Below are positions 1 to 7,755 of a DNA stretch of 11,875 bases, one piece after another (the first letter of the stretch is position 1; each line of letters opens with the position of its first letter). Both the position numbers and the translations under genes were made by a program. The notes beneath the pieces are model-generated. The model was not told the origin of the DNA. It made no database searches and saw nothing but the letters and a program-made list of their open reading frames with translations. The stretch is from Oscillospiraceae bacterium (lineage in GTDB: Bacteria > Bacillota > Clostridia > Oscillospirales > Oscillospiraceae), in assembly GCA_009786775.1 (NCBI GenBank), contig WQRL01000023.1, positions 1 through 11,875 on the forward strand, given 5' to 3'.

Positions 1-1255
1 CGCTCGGAGGCTGTTGCGGCCCCAAAGAGTCTTCATCGCCATTTTCCGCATAGGGATCATCAGAGTCATAGGGGTAAGTATAATATGGGTCATCCGGTTC
101 CCGGACACCCGCTACATCCCTATATGTAAGCGGCCCGTTTGCACGCGGGGTATTTGCATAATCCCATCTGTATCCCATATTTCTAAAGCCTGCGTCATTT
201 CTCAGAAATATCGCTTCTATACCATTTTCAGCACCTAACGCCACATCAATATGGTAGTAAAAACCACCGAGGTTAACTAAGTTCCAAGCGTGATATCTTC
301 CGCCTAGGGTTCCTAAAATCACTCTGGAATCCAGGCCCAGTTCATCACAGAGAGCCTTGAACGCCATTGCGAAACCCTCTCCCACCGCACTGCCGTTGAC
401 AAGTGCCCCAAAGGCTGTGGCCAATGGGTTTTGAACCCCGTGGGCTGATAAAGTCCTGGCTGCCGCTTCGTCAAACCCTGTTGTTGCGCTAAGATGCCTA
501 ACCAGCGAAAGCAGTATTTCAGCATCAGTGCCGCCTTCGGCCTCTTCAATATTTCTCGCAATCGCCATGGAAAGCCCATCGCCCAGCGAAATCATCAGGC
601 CCTGCGGCTGGAACAGCCCGAAACTCACAGAGAAAATCCGGTCATCTCCCGTTTCAGGAAAAACTTCCACTGCCACAACAGGGCGCATCACTATCTTACG
701 TGGGTTCTGATAATATATTTCCGCTATGTATAAAGCCAAACTCTCCGCCGTAATCTGTAGCGGTGTGCGGAAAACCGCTTCATCGCGGTACTCCCTCAAG
801 GCGCTCAAAAGTTCATCCCTTAAATCACTTGTATACAGCACATCGGTTATTGCCGCTATCTGCTGCCTGGTCCGCATGTACTCGATTGTCACGGTTATTT
901 CATAAAATGCGACAATTTGTGACGCAACGCCGACCATGTCGCTCACCGCGTAGACTCCAAGGGGGTGCGTAGTCATTATCTCATAAATTGCGCGGTCAAG
1001 ATCTGCCTGAACATCCTCAGTTTCGTAGCTAAAGGAGATAATTGTGCCCGTGGTTTCATGGGCATTTATAAGTTCCAGAAGGGCTGCCTTGAGATCTTCA
1101 AAATTTGAAACCTCAAGCTCAGGCTCATGGGGCCTTTCAACGGGGTTTGCCACATGCACTTCTTCCATAACTCTTTCGATTTCCAGAATTGAAGCGCAGC
1201 CCGCAATGGCGGCAACTAGTATAAAAGTTATTAAAAATGTCACCGTGCGTTTCAA
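1..1255 (-). CDS. Lipoprotein with C-terminal transglutaminase-like domain, catalytic Cys replaced (partial)
   Basis: This frame is open for 418 codons from a TTG at 1255 to the left edge, so the C-terminus is missing. The product starts MKRTVTFL and has a hydrophobic stretch ending in the lipobox IAGC, with Cys20 as the lipidation site: a lipoprotein anchored on the outer face of the membrane. Residues about 30-270 are unrecognised, mixed helix and strand. Residues about 280-345 match the transglutaminase-like core: NGSAVGEGFAMAF, then YHAWNLV and YYHIDV. His322 and Asp337 of the catalytic triad are present, but the usual Cys (family pattern G.xVCEGYA) is Gly292. A transferase or protease activity is therefore unlikely; a binding or structural role at the cell wall is inferred. 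After residue 385 the chain is rich in Asp, Tyr and Pro. It follows the topoisomerase A gene by 38 bases and is probably co-transcribed. The fold call is fairly sure; the function is unknown. Confidence 0.8.
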   Translation of the reverse strand, partial: MKRTVTFLITFILVAAIAGCASILEIERVMEEVHVANPVERPHEPELEVSNFEDLKAALLELINAHETTGTIISFSYETEDVQADLDRAIYEIMTTHPLGVYAVSDMVGVASQIVAFYEITVTIEYMRTRQQIAAITDVLYTSDLRDELLSALREYRDEAVFRTPLQITAESLALYIAEIYYQNPRKIVMRPVVAVEVFPETGDDRIFSVSFGLFQPQGLMISLGDGLSMAIARNIEEAEGGTDAEILLSLVRHLSATTGFDEAAARTLSAHGVQNPLATAFGALVNGSAVGEGFAMAFKALCDELGLDSRVILGTLGGRYHAWNLVNLGGFYYHIDVALGAENGIEAIFLRNDAGFRNMGYRWDYANTPRANGPLTYRDVAGVREPDDPYYTYPYDSDDPYAENGDEDSLGPQQPPS

Positions 1256-1269
1256 GTGCATGCCTCCTT
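1253..1269 (-). promoter_or_regulatory. Ribosome binding site that selects a TTG start
   Basis: On the minus strand AAGGAGG lies at 1269-1263. The ATG at 1261-1259 in the same frame is only one base from it, too close for initiation. The TTG at 1255-1253 is seven bases away, the usual spacing, and gives a standard lipoprotein signal peptide (M-K-R followed by a hydrophobic core). TTG is therefore the preferred start. Confidence 0.7.
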
Positions 1270-1293
1270 CCGCGTCCCTTGGGCGGTGGCTTA

Positions 1294-3558
1294 CTACGAA
1301 ATTGATTCAGGTTCTTCCTGCTCAAACAATTGCATCTGCTTCTCACCTTTATCTTCCGGCTTAATTATGGCCCCTGCGGCAGGGATGGCCCTGACCCTAT
1401 AACGCTGCGGTTCTGTTATAGCCGTCTGATCCAGCGGCAGAACCCTCTCTAAGACGCGGTTCTTTCTCAGGCTCATCATGGACACACCTATGGTTGAGCG
1501 GGTTGTCTTGGGCGCTAGGAGCGATGTGTTGAAAATAATCGTCCTGCCATCACTTGATGAGGCTGCAAGTTCAATATCCTCATACAGCGGCATCAGCGCA
1601 CAGAGCGGGCTTTTGTCCGAATATGCCCCTGTGAGTTTCTTGCGGTTTAGCTTGGTTGCATAAACCGAGAGCTCAAGCCTCGCCACCTTGCCATTTTCAA
1701 AGAAGAACAGCATATGCCCCAGGTAATCGCCCGGGTCGAGTATGTATATAACATTCTCACCCTCGTCCATCTCAAGGGCTGTGGGAAGATACGTGCCCAA
1801 GTTTGATGCCTTCGTGTCGTCGAAATCGCGTATCCTAGCCTTGTATACCTGGTGCTGGTCGGTGAATATGAGAAGCTCATTTTTGTTCTGGGACTCAAAG
1901 TTCAAAAACGCCCCGTCATTTTCTTTGTACTTCTGCTCACCGCTCATCCTAAGCGACATAGGTGTTATTTTCTTGAAATAACCTTCCTTTGAAAGGAAAA
2001 TGTTTACAGCATAATCTTCAAAATGCTCTTCCTCTTCGAAGGTTTCAATCTCATCCTCGTATACAATCTGGGTCATGCGCTCTGCGCCAAACTTCTTGAT
2101 GGCTTCCTTTAGTTCGCTGACGATAATGGAATTAATCCTGCTACTTGAACCAAGTGTATCTTCAAGGTCTGTTATCTCATTTTCAAGTGCCCCTGTTTCC
2201 TCGGTGCGCTTGAGAATATATGCGCGGTTTATGTTGCGCAGCCTGATTTCTGCGACATATTCCGCCTGCTTGTTGTCGATGCCGAAACCTATCATAAGGT
2301 TGGGGACAACTTCGTCTTCTTCTTCCGTTGCACGGATTATGGAAATAGCCTTGTCAATGTCGAGAAGTATCTTTTGCAGGCCGCGCAGAAGATGGAGCTT
2401 GTCCTTTTTCTTCTGTAAATCACTAAACACACGCCTTTTGACGCAATCGACGCGCCATGCGGTCCACTCGGACAGTATCTCACGTACACCCATTACCCGC
2501 GGCACACCGCCGACCAGGATGTTGAAGTTGCAGGAAAAATTATCCATTAGCGGGGTCTGCTTGAAAAGTTTTGCCATAAGTTTCTCAGGCTCTACTCCGC
2601 GCTTGAGATCTATTGTAAGTTTTAGGCCCGAGAGGTCTGTTTCATCACGCATATCCGAGATGTCACGGATTTTGCCTGTCTTGACTAAATCTGCAACCTT
2701 GTCTATTATCGCCTCGGCTGTAGTGGAATACGGAATTTCGGTAATCTCAATGAGATTGTCTTCCTTCATGTACTTCCAGCGCGCCCGCACTTTGACACTG
2801 CCCCTGCCCGTTTCGTAAATGGAGTCAAGCTCTGCTGCGTTGTATATAAGCTCCCCCCCTGTAGGAAAATCCGGGGCTTTGAGCGTCTGTGCAAGATTGC
2901 AGTTTGGGTCTGAGATATATTCAATCGCGGCCTGGCAAACCTCCTCAAGGTTAAAGCCGCATATGTTGCTCGCCATGCCTACCGCAATGCCTGTGTTGGC
3001 ACTGACCAAGACATTTGGGAATGTGGTCGGCAGCAATGACGGCTCTGTCATGGTGCTGTCGTAGTTATCTACGAAATCCACGGTGTCCTTGTCGATATCT
3101 CCGAAGATTAGTGAGCATATCGGGGCGAGCTTTGCCTCAGTATACCTTGAAGCTGCGCAGGCCATGTCACGGGAGTAGACCTTGCCGAAGTTACCCTTTG
3201 AGTCCACAAATGGCGTGAGCAGCGCCCCGTAACCCTTTGAAAGCCTCACCATGGTGTCATAAATCGCCGCGTCGCCGTGAGGGTTTAGGCGCATGGTCTG
3301 CCCTACTATGTTCGCCGATTTCGTCCTCGCGCCTGTCATTAGCCCCATCTTGTACATAGTGTACAGGAGTTTGCGGTGTGAGGGCTTAAAGCCGTCTATT
3401 TCGGGAATCGCACGCGATACGATGACACTCATCGCATAGGGCATGTAGTTAACTTCAAGTGTGTCTGTAATGGGCTGTTCCAGCACATCGGCTCTAAGCC
3501 CGATAACATTAGGGTTGTCTGCTTTTTTAGTTTTGTCGTTTGAATTCTTCTTAGGCAT
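1294..3558 (-). CDS. Type IIA DNA topoisomerase subunit A (ParC/GyrA-like, clostridial type)
   Basis: A 754-residue breakage-reunion subunit of an ATP-dependent topoisomerase; it cleaves both DNA strands and works as A2B2 with the B subunit at 5546-7534. Landmarks: MPYAMSVIVSRAIPEIDG at 39-56, the helix-turn-helix/QRDR segment NPHGDAAIYDTMVR at 92-105, and the active-site tyrosine Tyr139 in SRYTEAKL. LPTTFPNVLV at 176-185 and GIAVGMASNI at 190-199 cover the tower and intercalation region, followed by a coiled coil at about 370-500. A beta-propeller-like C-terminal domain fills about 515-715. The gyrase-specific GyrA box (QRRGGKG) is absent: after KEGYFKKITP the sequence is SGEQKYKEND. Topoisomerase IV-like decatenation or relaxation is therefore likelier than supercoiling. 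The position of E. coli GyrA Ser83 is Ala97; the acidic Asp87 equivalent is kept as Asp101. The ATG is preceded by AAAGGTG at five bases; the stop TAG is backed by an adjacent in-frame TAA. From memory, close relatives are common in Clostridia, annotated as topoisomerase IV or gyrase A. A formal parC/gyrA name cannot be fixed by eye. Confidence 0.93.
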   Translation of the reverse strand: MPKKNSNDKTKKADNPNVIGLRADVLEQPITDTLEVNYMPYAMSVIVSRAIPEIDGFKPSHRKLLYTMYKMGLMTGARTKSANIVGQTMRLNPHGDAAIYDTMVRLSKGYGALLTPFVDSKGNFGKVYSRDMACAASRYTEAKLAPICSLIFGDIDKDTVDFVDNYDSTMTEPSLLPTTFPNVLVSANTGIAVGMASNICGFNLEEVCQAAIEYISDPNCNLAQTLKAPDFPTGGELIYNAAELDSIYETGRGSVKVRARWKYMKEDNLIEITEIPYSTTAEAIIDKVADLVKTGKIRDISDMRDETDLSGLKLTIDLKRGVEPEKLMAKLFKQTPLMDNFSCNFNILVGGVPRVMGVREILSEWTAWRVDCVKRRVFSDLQKKKDKLHLLRGLQKILLDIDKAISIIRATEEEDEVVPNLMIGFGIDNKQAEYVAEIRLRNINRAYILKRTEETGALENEITDLEDTLGSSSRINSIIVSELKEAIKKFGAERMTQIVYEDEIETFEEEEHFEDYAVNIFLSKEGYFKKITPMSLRMSGEQKYKENDGAFLNFESQNKNELLIFTDQHQVYKARIRDFDDTKASNLGTYLPTALEMDEGENVIYILDPGDYLGHMLFFFENGKVARLELSVYATKLNRKKLTGAYSDKSPLCALMPLYEDIELAASSSDGRTIIFNTSLLAPKTTRSTIGVSMMSLRKNRVLERVLPLDQTAITEPQRYRVRAIPAAGAIIKPEDKGEKQMQLFEQEEPESIS

Positions 3559-3610
3559 GATTCACCTTTATTAGTTGAAAATTAATTATGAGAAAACGAT
3601 AAATCGTAAC

Positions 3611-5464
3611 TTATAAAGCGTATATCCAAGGGGTGTACTCCGTGCCAAGCAGTTCGTCAAGTGATATTACCACCGCTTCAGGCGGAGGCGCAGCAGGCAG
3701 CGGAGCATCGGTGCCGGTTGAGGCAAGGCTGATTTCAAATTGTATTGATTGCCTATTTCTCTCGTGCATGTAAAAACTAACGGACATCTCATTTCGGCTA
3801 AACTCAAATTCGATAGCATACAGGAAATCATCAGTCCATCCCCAAGAGTACCACGTAGTCCTAATCCCTATTTCACCTGAAACCGCAACTATCTGATCTC
3901 TTGATAGCTCCACTGTAAGGTTAACATCAAACTCGGCGGAGTCCGTGTTACCGCCATAAAGCTCCATTGCACGCAAGAAATCGCTATGCCTTATAGACAG
4001 CGAATACACATCGCCGCGCCTTACAAACCGGCTATCTCCCAGGAGAGCTCTGTAGAGCTCTCCTGTGCTCACTAATTCATCAAACATATTGATATTGCCC
4101 CTGCCATGCCAGAAGCGCCCGAATCCCGGAAAAATATACTCTCCGAAGCTCTCCACTCCCAGTAACATCGCTATGCTAATGTCCTCTAGCAAAAGCTCAG
4201 AGGCTATTTCCTCAAGCATCTCATTTAGCCCCCCAATAGATATCCACGCATTTGGGTCTAACTCAGGCATAAAGCTACTCAAAAATGGAGCAAACATGTA
4301 TAGCGTACCGCTGTCAGAGTTCATTATTATTTCAAGCTCCACATTTTCTAGCGCGACGGCATAATTTATAACTTCATCATTAAGCATCCATACATCTCTT
4401 AGCGGCGTGCTGAGAACCTCCAATAGCCCTGTTAAGTTAATCTCTCCGCTAGCGCTAAAACTATACCCTTGCGAAATAAGGGTTACATTTGCATCGAGGG
4501 CTATTTCCATATCTCCGTCAATGGAGTTAAACATCGTGACTGCGCCAAGCATATTTAGCACTGTTTCATATTTGCCCTCACTCACTGAGAAAATATCCAT
4601 AGGGGTGTTTAATAGGCGGTTTACTACAGTGAAGCCTCTGTCAAGCTCGGCAATTACAGCGCTGCGGCCTATAACTATGACCGCCCTGAAATGATCATCC
4701 CAGAACACATAGTATCCCATTGCCTCGGCTATTGCGCGAAGCGGCATAAAGAACACTCCGTCTCTAATAAATGGGCTGCACCCCTCCACGGTTCTGCGCC
4801 ATCCGTCCACTGTCACAACTGCGTTCTCCCCATCGCTAATCCGCACATAGTCCCCACCGCGCGCAGCGGTTATGGTCTGTGCCTGCGGGTCAAAGTTTAC
4901 TGCCCAGCCTAATGCCCTAAGAAACTGTGCAGCGGGAACAAAGCCTGTGCCGTCTATGATTTCGGGCACCGCCCCGTCAAATCTCATAAATGTATTATTT
5001 ATCATGACGTTCATGATGCCGTAAGTTCCGCCACGGGCGGTAAGCTCTTCGCGCATATGCTGGAGCAAACTTGCCTGCTCAGCTTCAACACTGCGCACAA
5101 AATCCTCACGCACATTTTCCCAGGCCTGTTCAATAACTGCATACTGTGCCTCGGTTAGGTTATACCATCCCGAAAACGAATCAGCCGACCTGGCAAATTG
5201 CGTTGCCCAGAAGGGCATTTCCGCTAAATCCTGCAAGTCCCCCAATGCAAACCATCTTGCATTTTCAACTGCAAACCACTCCATAAGTTCCTCAAGTGAT
5301 TCAAAATCATTCTGCCACGACTCCCAAAACAGTGTGTCGTAGATGCTCTCTTCAGACGGAGCTTGCAAAGCCCGTGCATCCGCTTCTTCCATAAACCCCA
5401 CAAGGGGAAATACCATAGCCAAAACCAGTACAAACGCGAGTGCCTTCATCAGAGCTTTCTTCAT
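3611..5464 (-). CDS. Secreted stalk-domain (copper amine oxidase N-terminal-like) protein
   Basis: A 617-residue exported protein. The N-terminus MKKALMKALAFVLVLAMVF is a signal peptide with a probable signal peptidase I site after ADA (28-30); no lipobox is seen. Residues about 40-145 are rich in aromatic and acidic residues and probably helical. Residues about 150-266 match the copper-amine-oxidase N-terminal 'stalk' domain widespread in surface proteins of Clostridia: paired units with INNTFMRFDGAVPEIIDG, FVPAAQFLRALGW, then GVFFMPLRAIAEAMGYYVFW. Residues about 285-600 are predicted beta-rich, with repeated strands such as SASGEINLTG and FDVNLTVEL, and may form a lipid- or ligand-binding fold; I do not recognise it as a named family. 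The stalk domain binds no copper by itself. A weak AAAGG lies 11 bases before the ATG. The gene sits between the two topoisomerase subunit genes, which says nothing clear about its role. No membrane anchor or LPXTG motif was seen. Confidence 0.85.
   Translation of the reverse strand: MKKALMKALAFVLVLAMVFPLVGFMEEADARALQAPSEESIYDTLFWESWQNDFESLEELMEWFAVENARWFALGDLQDLAEMPFWATQFARSADSFSGWYNLTEAQYAVIEQAWENVREDFVRSVEAEQASLLQHMREELTARGGTYGIMNVMINNTFMRFDGAVPEIIDGTGFVPAAQFLRALGWAVNFDPQAQTITAARGGDYVRISDGENAVVTVDGWRRTVEGCSPFIRDGVFFMPLRAIAEAMGYYVFWDDHFRAVIVIGRSAVIAELDRGFTVVNRLLNTPMDIFSVSEGKYETVLNMLGAVTMFNSIDGDMEIALDANVTLISQGYSFSASGEINLTGLLEVLSTPLRDVWMLNDEVINYAVALENVELEIIMNSDSGTLYMFAPFLSSFMPELDPNAWISIGGLNEMLEEIASELLLEDISIAMLLGVESFGEYIFPGFGRFWHGRGNINMFDELVSTGELYRALLGDSRFVRRGDVYSLSIRHSDFLRAMELYGGNTDSAEFDVNLTVELSRDQIVAVSGEIGIRTTWYSWGWTDDFLYAIEFEFSRNEMSVSFYMHERNRQSIQFEISLASTGTDAPLPAAPPPEAVVISLDELLGTEYTPWIYAL
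4040..4065. repeat. Perfect 11-bp inverted repeat within the stalk-domain gene
   Basis: CAGGAGAGCTC at 4040-4050 and GAGCTCTCCTG at 4055-4065 are perfect reverse complements separated by TGTA. In the coding frame the repeat encodes about nine residues around GELYRALLG. It would fold as a very stable hairpin in the mRNA. No U-run follows on either strand, so an intrinsic terminator is unlikely. Confidence 0.8.
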
Positions 5465-5545
5465 GTTAACAATTACCTTTCTACAAATAATTTCACATTG
5501 CCGTGAATGAATTGCTTGCGGATACTTGTAAATGCTTACTAATAT

Positions 5546-7534
5546 CTATGAAACATCTGCGAAGTCCAGATATTTATGCCCGTTGTCAGAGATGAAGTCC
5601 TTTCTTCCTTGAAGGTTGTTGCCCAGCAGAAGTTCAAATGTGTCGGCTGTCGCCTCGGCTTCTGAAGGCATGACCTTAATGAGCCTGCGGGATTCGGGGT
5701 TCATGGTGGTAAGCCACATCATCTCCGGATCATTTTCGCCCAGACCCTTTGAGCGGTTAATTGTGTGCTTCGCCCCGTCGAGCTTCGCAATGATTTCTTT
5801 TTTCTCACGGTCGGAGTAGGCGAAGTACGTCTTGCCCTTGCATTCAATCTCAAATAGCGGCGATTCGGCTATGTACACAAAGCCCTCTTCAATCAGCGTG
5901 GGCACTAGGCGGTACAGCATGGTGAGAATAAGCGTGCGTATCTGGAAGCCGTCCACGTCGGCATCGGTGCAAATTATAACCTTGTTCCAGCGCAGTCCGC
6001 TAAGATCAAATGCGCTCATGTCCTTGGTGTGCTTATTTTGAATCTCCACCCCGCAGCCCAAAACCTTGATTATGTCCGTTATGATTTCATTTGCGAAAAT
6101 CTTGCCGTAATCAGCTTTGAGGCAGTTGAGAATCTTGCCCCTGACGGGTATAATGCCCTGAAACTCCGCATCGCGGCTGAGCTTGCAGGCGCCTAGGGCG
6201 GAATCACCCTCTACTATATAAATCTCGCGGCGCTCGACTTCCTTTGTCCTGCAATCCACGAATTTCTGGATACGGCTGGTGATATCCACGTTGCCTGAGA
6301 GCTTCTTGCGGATATTGAGCCTGGTTTTCTCCGCAGTTTCGCGGCTGCGCTTGTTAATTAGCACCTGCTCTGCGATCCTGTCCGCTTCGGCCTTGTTTTC
6401 TATGAAATAAATCTCCAGTTGAGTGCGCAAAAACTCCGTCATAGCATCCTGGATGAATTTATTTGTTATGGATTTCTTGGTCTGGTTTTCAAATGATGTC
6501 AGTGTGGAAAAACAGTTAGTTACAAGAATCAAGCAATCCTGAATGTCGGCAAATGTCACCTTGCTCTCGTTTTTCTGGTACTTGTTGTTCTTGCGCAAGT
6601 AGCCGTCAATCTCCGCTACAAACGCACTGCGGGTGGCCTTTTCGGGTGCGCCGCCATGCTCCAGCCAAGATGAATTGTGATAATACTCTATGACTGAGTT
6701 TCTGTTTGAAAAGCAAAATGCAGCCGTGAGCTTAACTTTATACTCAGGCAAATCCGCACGGTCGCGCCCACGGCGCTCTGCTTCTATAAACAAAGGGGCT
6801 GTGAGAGGCTCCTCCGCACTAAGTTCGCCCACATAATCCAAAATACCGTTTTCGTACAAAAACTCCTTAGTTTCAAAGCCCAGGTCAGTCTGGTTTCTAA
6901 AATTAAATGTGATTCCTGCATTTACCACAGCTTGGCGCTTTAGCATATCCTCAAAATATGATGCAGGAACGTCAATCTCTGTAAAAACCTTGATGTCTGG
7001 CTTCCATCTGATTATTGTCCCTGTGCGCCTGCCTGCATAGTCCTCTGATGCAAGCTCCCCGACTATTTCGCCGCTTTCGAAGTGGAGTGAATATTTCTTG
7101 CCGTCGCGGAATATTGTAACATCCATAAACTCCGAGGCATACTGAGTCGCACAGGAACCAAGGCCGTTTAAGCCTAGGGAAAATTCGTAGTTCTCGCCCG
7201 TGTTGTTGCGGTACTTGCCGCCTGCGTAGAGCTCACAGAATACGAGTTCCCAGTTGTAACGCCCCTCTGCTTCATTCCAGTCCACGGGGCAGCCGCGCCC
7301 GAAGTCCTCGATTTCAAATATATTACCAGCAGCCCTAGTCACGTTTATAACCTTGCCGTGACCCTCGCGCGCTTCGTCAATTGAGTTTGAAAGTATTTCA
7401 AATATGGCGTGCTGGCAGCCCTCAAGGCCGTCAGAGCCGAATATAACCCCTGGGCGCGTCCTTACCCGGTCCGCCCCTTTAAGCTGCGATATACTCTCAT
7501 TGCCATAATCGGCTGCACGTTTTGATTCCTTCAT
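5546..7534 (-). CDS. Type IIA DNA topoisomerase subunit B (ParE/GyrB-like, clostridial type)
   Basis: A 662-residue ATPase/TOPRIM subunit that pairs with the A subunit at 1294-3558; its length is usual for ParE and short GyrB. GHKL ATPase motifs: EILSNSIDEA with Glu46 as the expected general base and Asn50 as Mg ligand, EDFGRG at 76-81, and the lid GLNGLG at 121-126. The transducer Gln-Thr-Lys is at 351-353, with Lys353 as the ATP gamma-phosphate contact. TOPRIM motifs: VEGDSALGACK at 441-451 with Glu442, PVRGKILN at 463-470, and TDADVDG at 523-529 with the metal-binding aspartates. The C-terminal RSKGLGENDPEMMW (594-607) is the classic ending. The family's usual HGVG-type lid is NGLG here, and SAGGS is SALGA, so it is a divergent branch. 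Only a weak GGGAG about 15 bases away precedes the ATG, but no alternative start exists in frame. It is the first gene of the leftward unit. Confidence 0.94.
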   Translation of the reverse strand: MKESKRAADYGNESISQLKGADRVRTRPGVIFGSDGLEGCQHAIFEILSNSIDEAREGHGKVINVTRAAGNIFEIEDFGRGCPVDWNEAEGRYNWELVFCELYAGGKYRNNTGENYEFSLGLNGLGSCATQYASEFMDVTIFRDGKKYSLHFESGEIVGELASEDYAGRRTGTIIRWKPDIKVFTEIDVPASYFEDMLKRQAVVNAGITFNFRNQTDLGFETKEFLYENGILDYVGELSAEEPLTAPLFIEAERRGRDRADLPEYKVKLTAAFCFSNRNSVIEYYHNSSWLEHGGAPEKATRSAFVAEIDGYLRKNNKYQKNESKVTFADIQDCLILVTNCFSTLTSFENQTKKSITNKFIQDAMTEFLRTQLEIYFIENKAEADRIAEQVLINKRSRETAEKTRLNIRKKLSGNVDITSRIQKFVDCRTKEVERREIYIVEGDSALGACKLSRDAEFQGIIPVRGKILNCLKADYGKIFANEIITDIIKVLGCGVEIQNKHTKDMSAFDLSGLRWNKVIICTDADVDGFQIRTLILTMLYRLVPTLIEEGFVYIAESPLFEIECKGKTYFAYSDREKKEIIAKLDGAKHTINRSKGLGENDPEMMWLTTMNPESRRLIKVMPSEAEATADTFELLLGNNLQGRKDFISDNGHKYLDFADVS

Positions 7535-7569
7535 GCTTATTAATTCACTCTCCCAAAAATTTGCACATT

Positions 7570-7597
7570 ATTATCTATCCATATATTACCATAACAA
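7570..7597 (-). promoter_or_regulatory. Candidate sigma-70-type promoter for the topoisomerase unit
   Basis: Read on the minus strand, TTGTTA (7597-7592), a 16-base spacer, and GATAAT (7575-7570) resemble -35 and -10 boxes, with four and five of six consensus bases. It would give a leader of roughly 25-30 bases before the B-subunit ATG at 7534. The region is AT-rich, so a chance match is possible. Confidence 0.4.
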
Positions 7598-7621
7598 ATT
7601 CTATATGTACAGTAGCATATT

Positions 7622-7645
7622 ACATGGACAATAAAAATACCATGT
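7622..7645. promoter_or_regulatory. Inverted repeat ACATGG-N12-CCATGT over the plus-strand promoter
   Basis: The arms 7622-7627 and 7640-7645 are perfect reverse complements with a 12-base AT-rich spacer. They overlap the -35 box and spacer of the promoter at 7625-7653, the usual place for a repressor operator. Because the element upstream of the leftward promoter is only about 25 bases away, one regulator could affect both directions. The regulator is unknown. Confidence 0.4.
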
Positions 7646-7653
7646 GTTATAGT
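7625..7653 (+). promoter_or_regulatory. Sigma-70-type promoter for the rnfC2-metV-metF unit
   Basis: TGGACA at 7625-7630 and TATAGT at 7648-7653 each match five of six consensus bases and are separated by exactly 17 bases. Transcription would start near 7660, giving a leader of about 95 bases before the TTG at 7756. I see no riboswitch class I recognise in that leader; it contains only short complementary pieces such as TCCC and GGGA around 7671-7688. Confidence 0.6.
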
Positions 7654-7755
7654 TACTAATTAGCGGACTATTCCCATCGGACGGGATTTCCCAAAAAGCG
7701 CAATAATACCCTTTGTTAATAATAATTTGTTTCAAAAAAAGGAGGCAGATCGATT

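Noticed and set aside
319..579. A short minus-strand frame in the left region
   Set aside because: It is out of frame with the continuous 418-codon lipoprotein frame that carries the signal peptide and transglutaminase-like motifs.
1259..1261. ATG as the start of the lipoprotein
   Set aside because: It is one base from the AAGGAGG site; the TTG six bases downstream has the right spacing and gives a typical signal peptide.
2075..2818. A 247-codon open frame on the plus strand
   Set aside because: It lies entirely antisense to the well-supported topoisomerase A gene, is rich in Ser and Arg as expected from a shadow frame, and shows no domain.
7660..7755. A riboswitch in the leader of rnfC2
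   Set aside because: The leader is only about 95 bases, and I find no match to the THF, SAM, cobalamin or FMN consensus elements; only short complementary pieces are visible.
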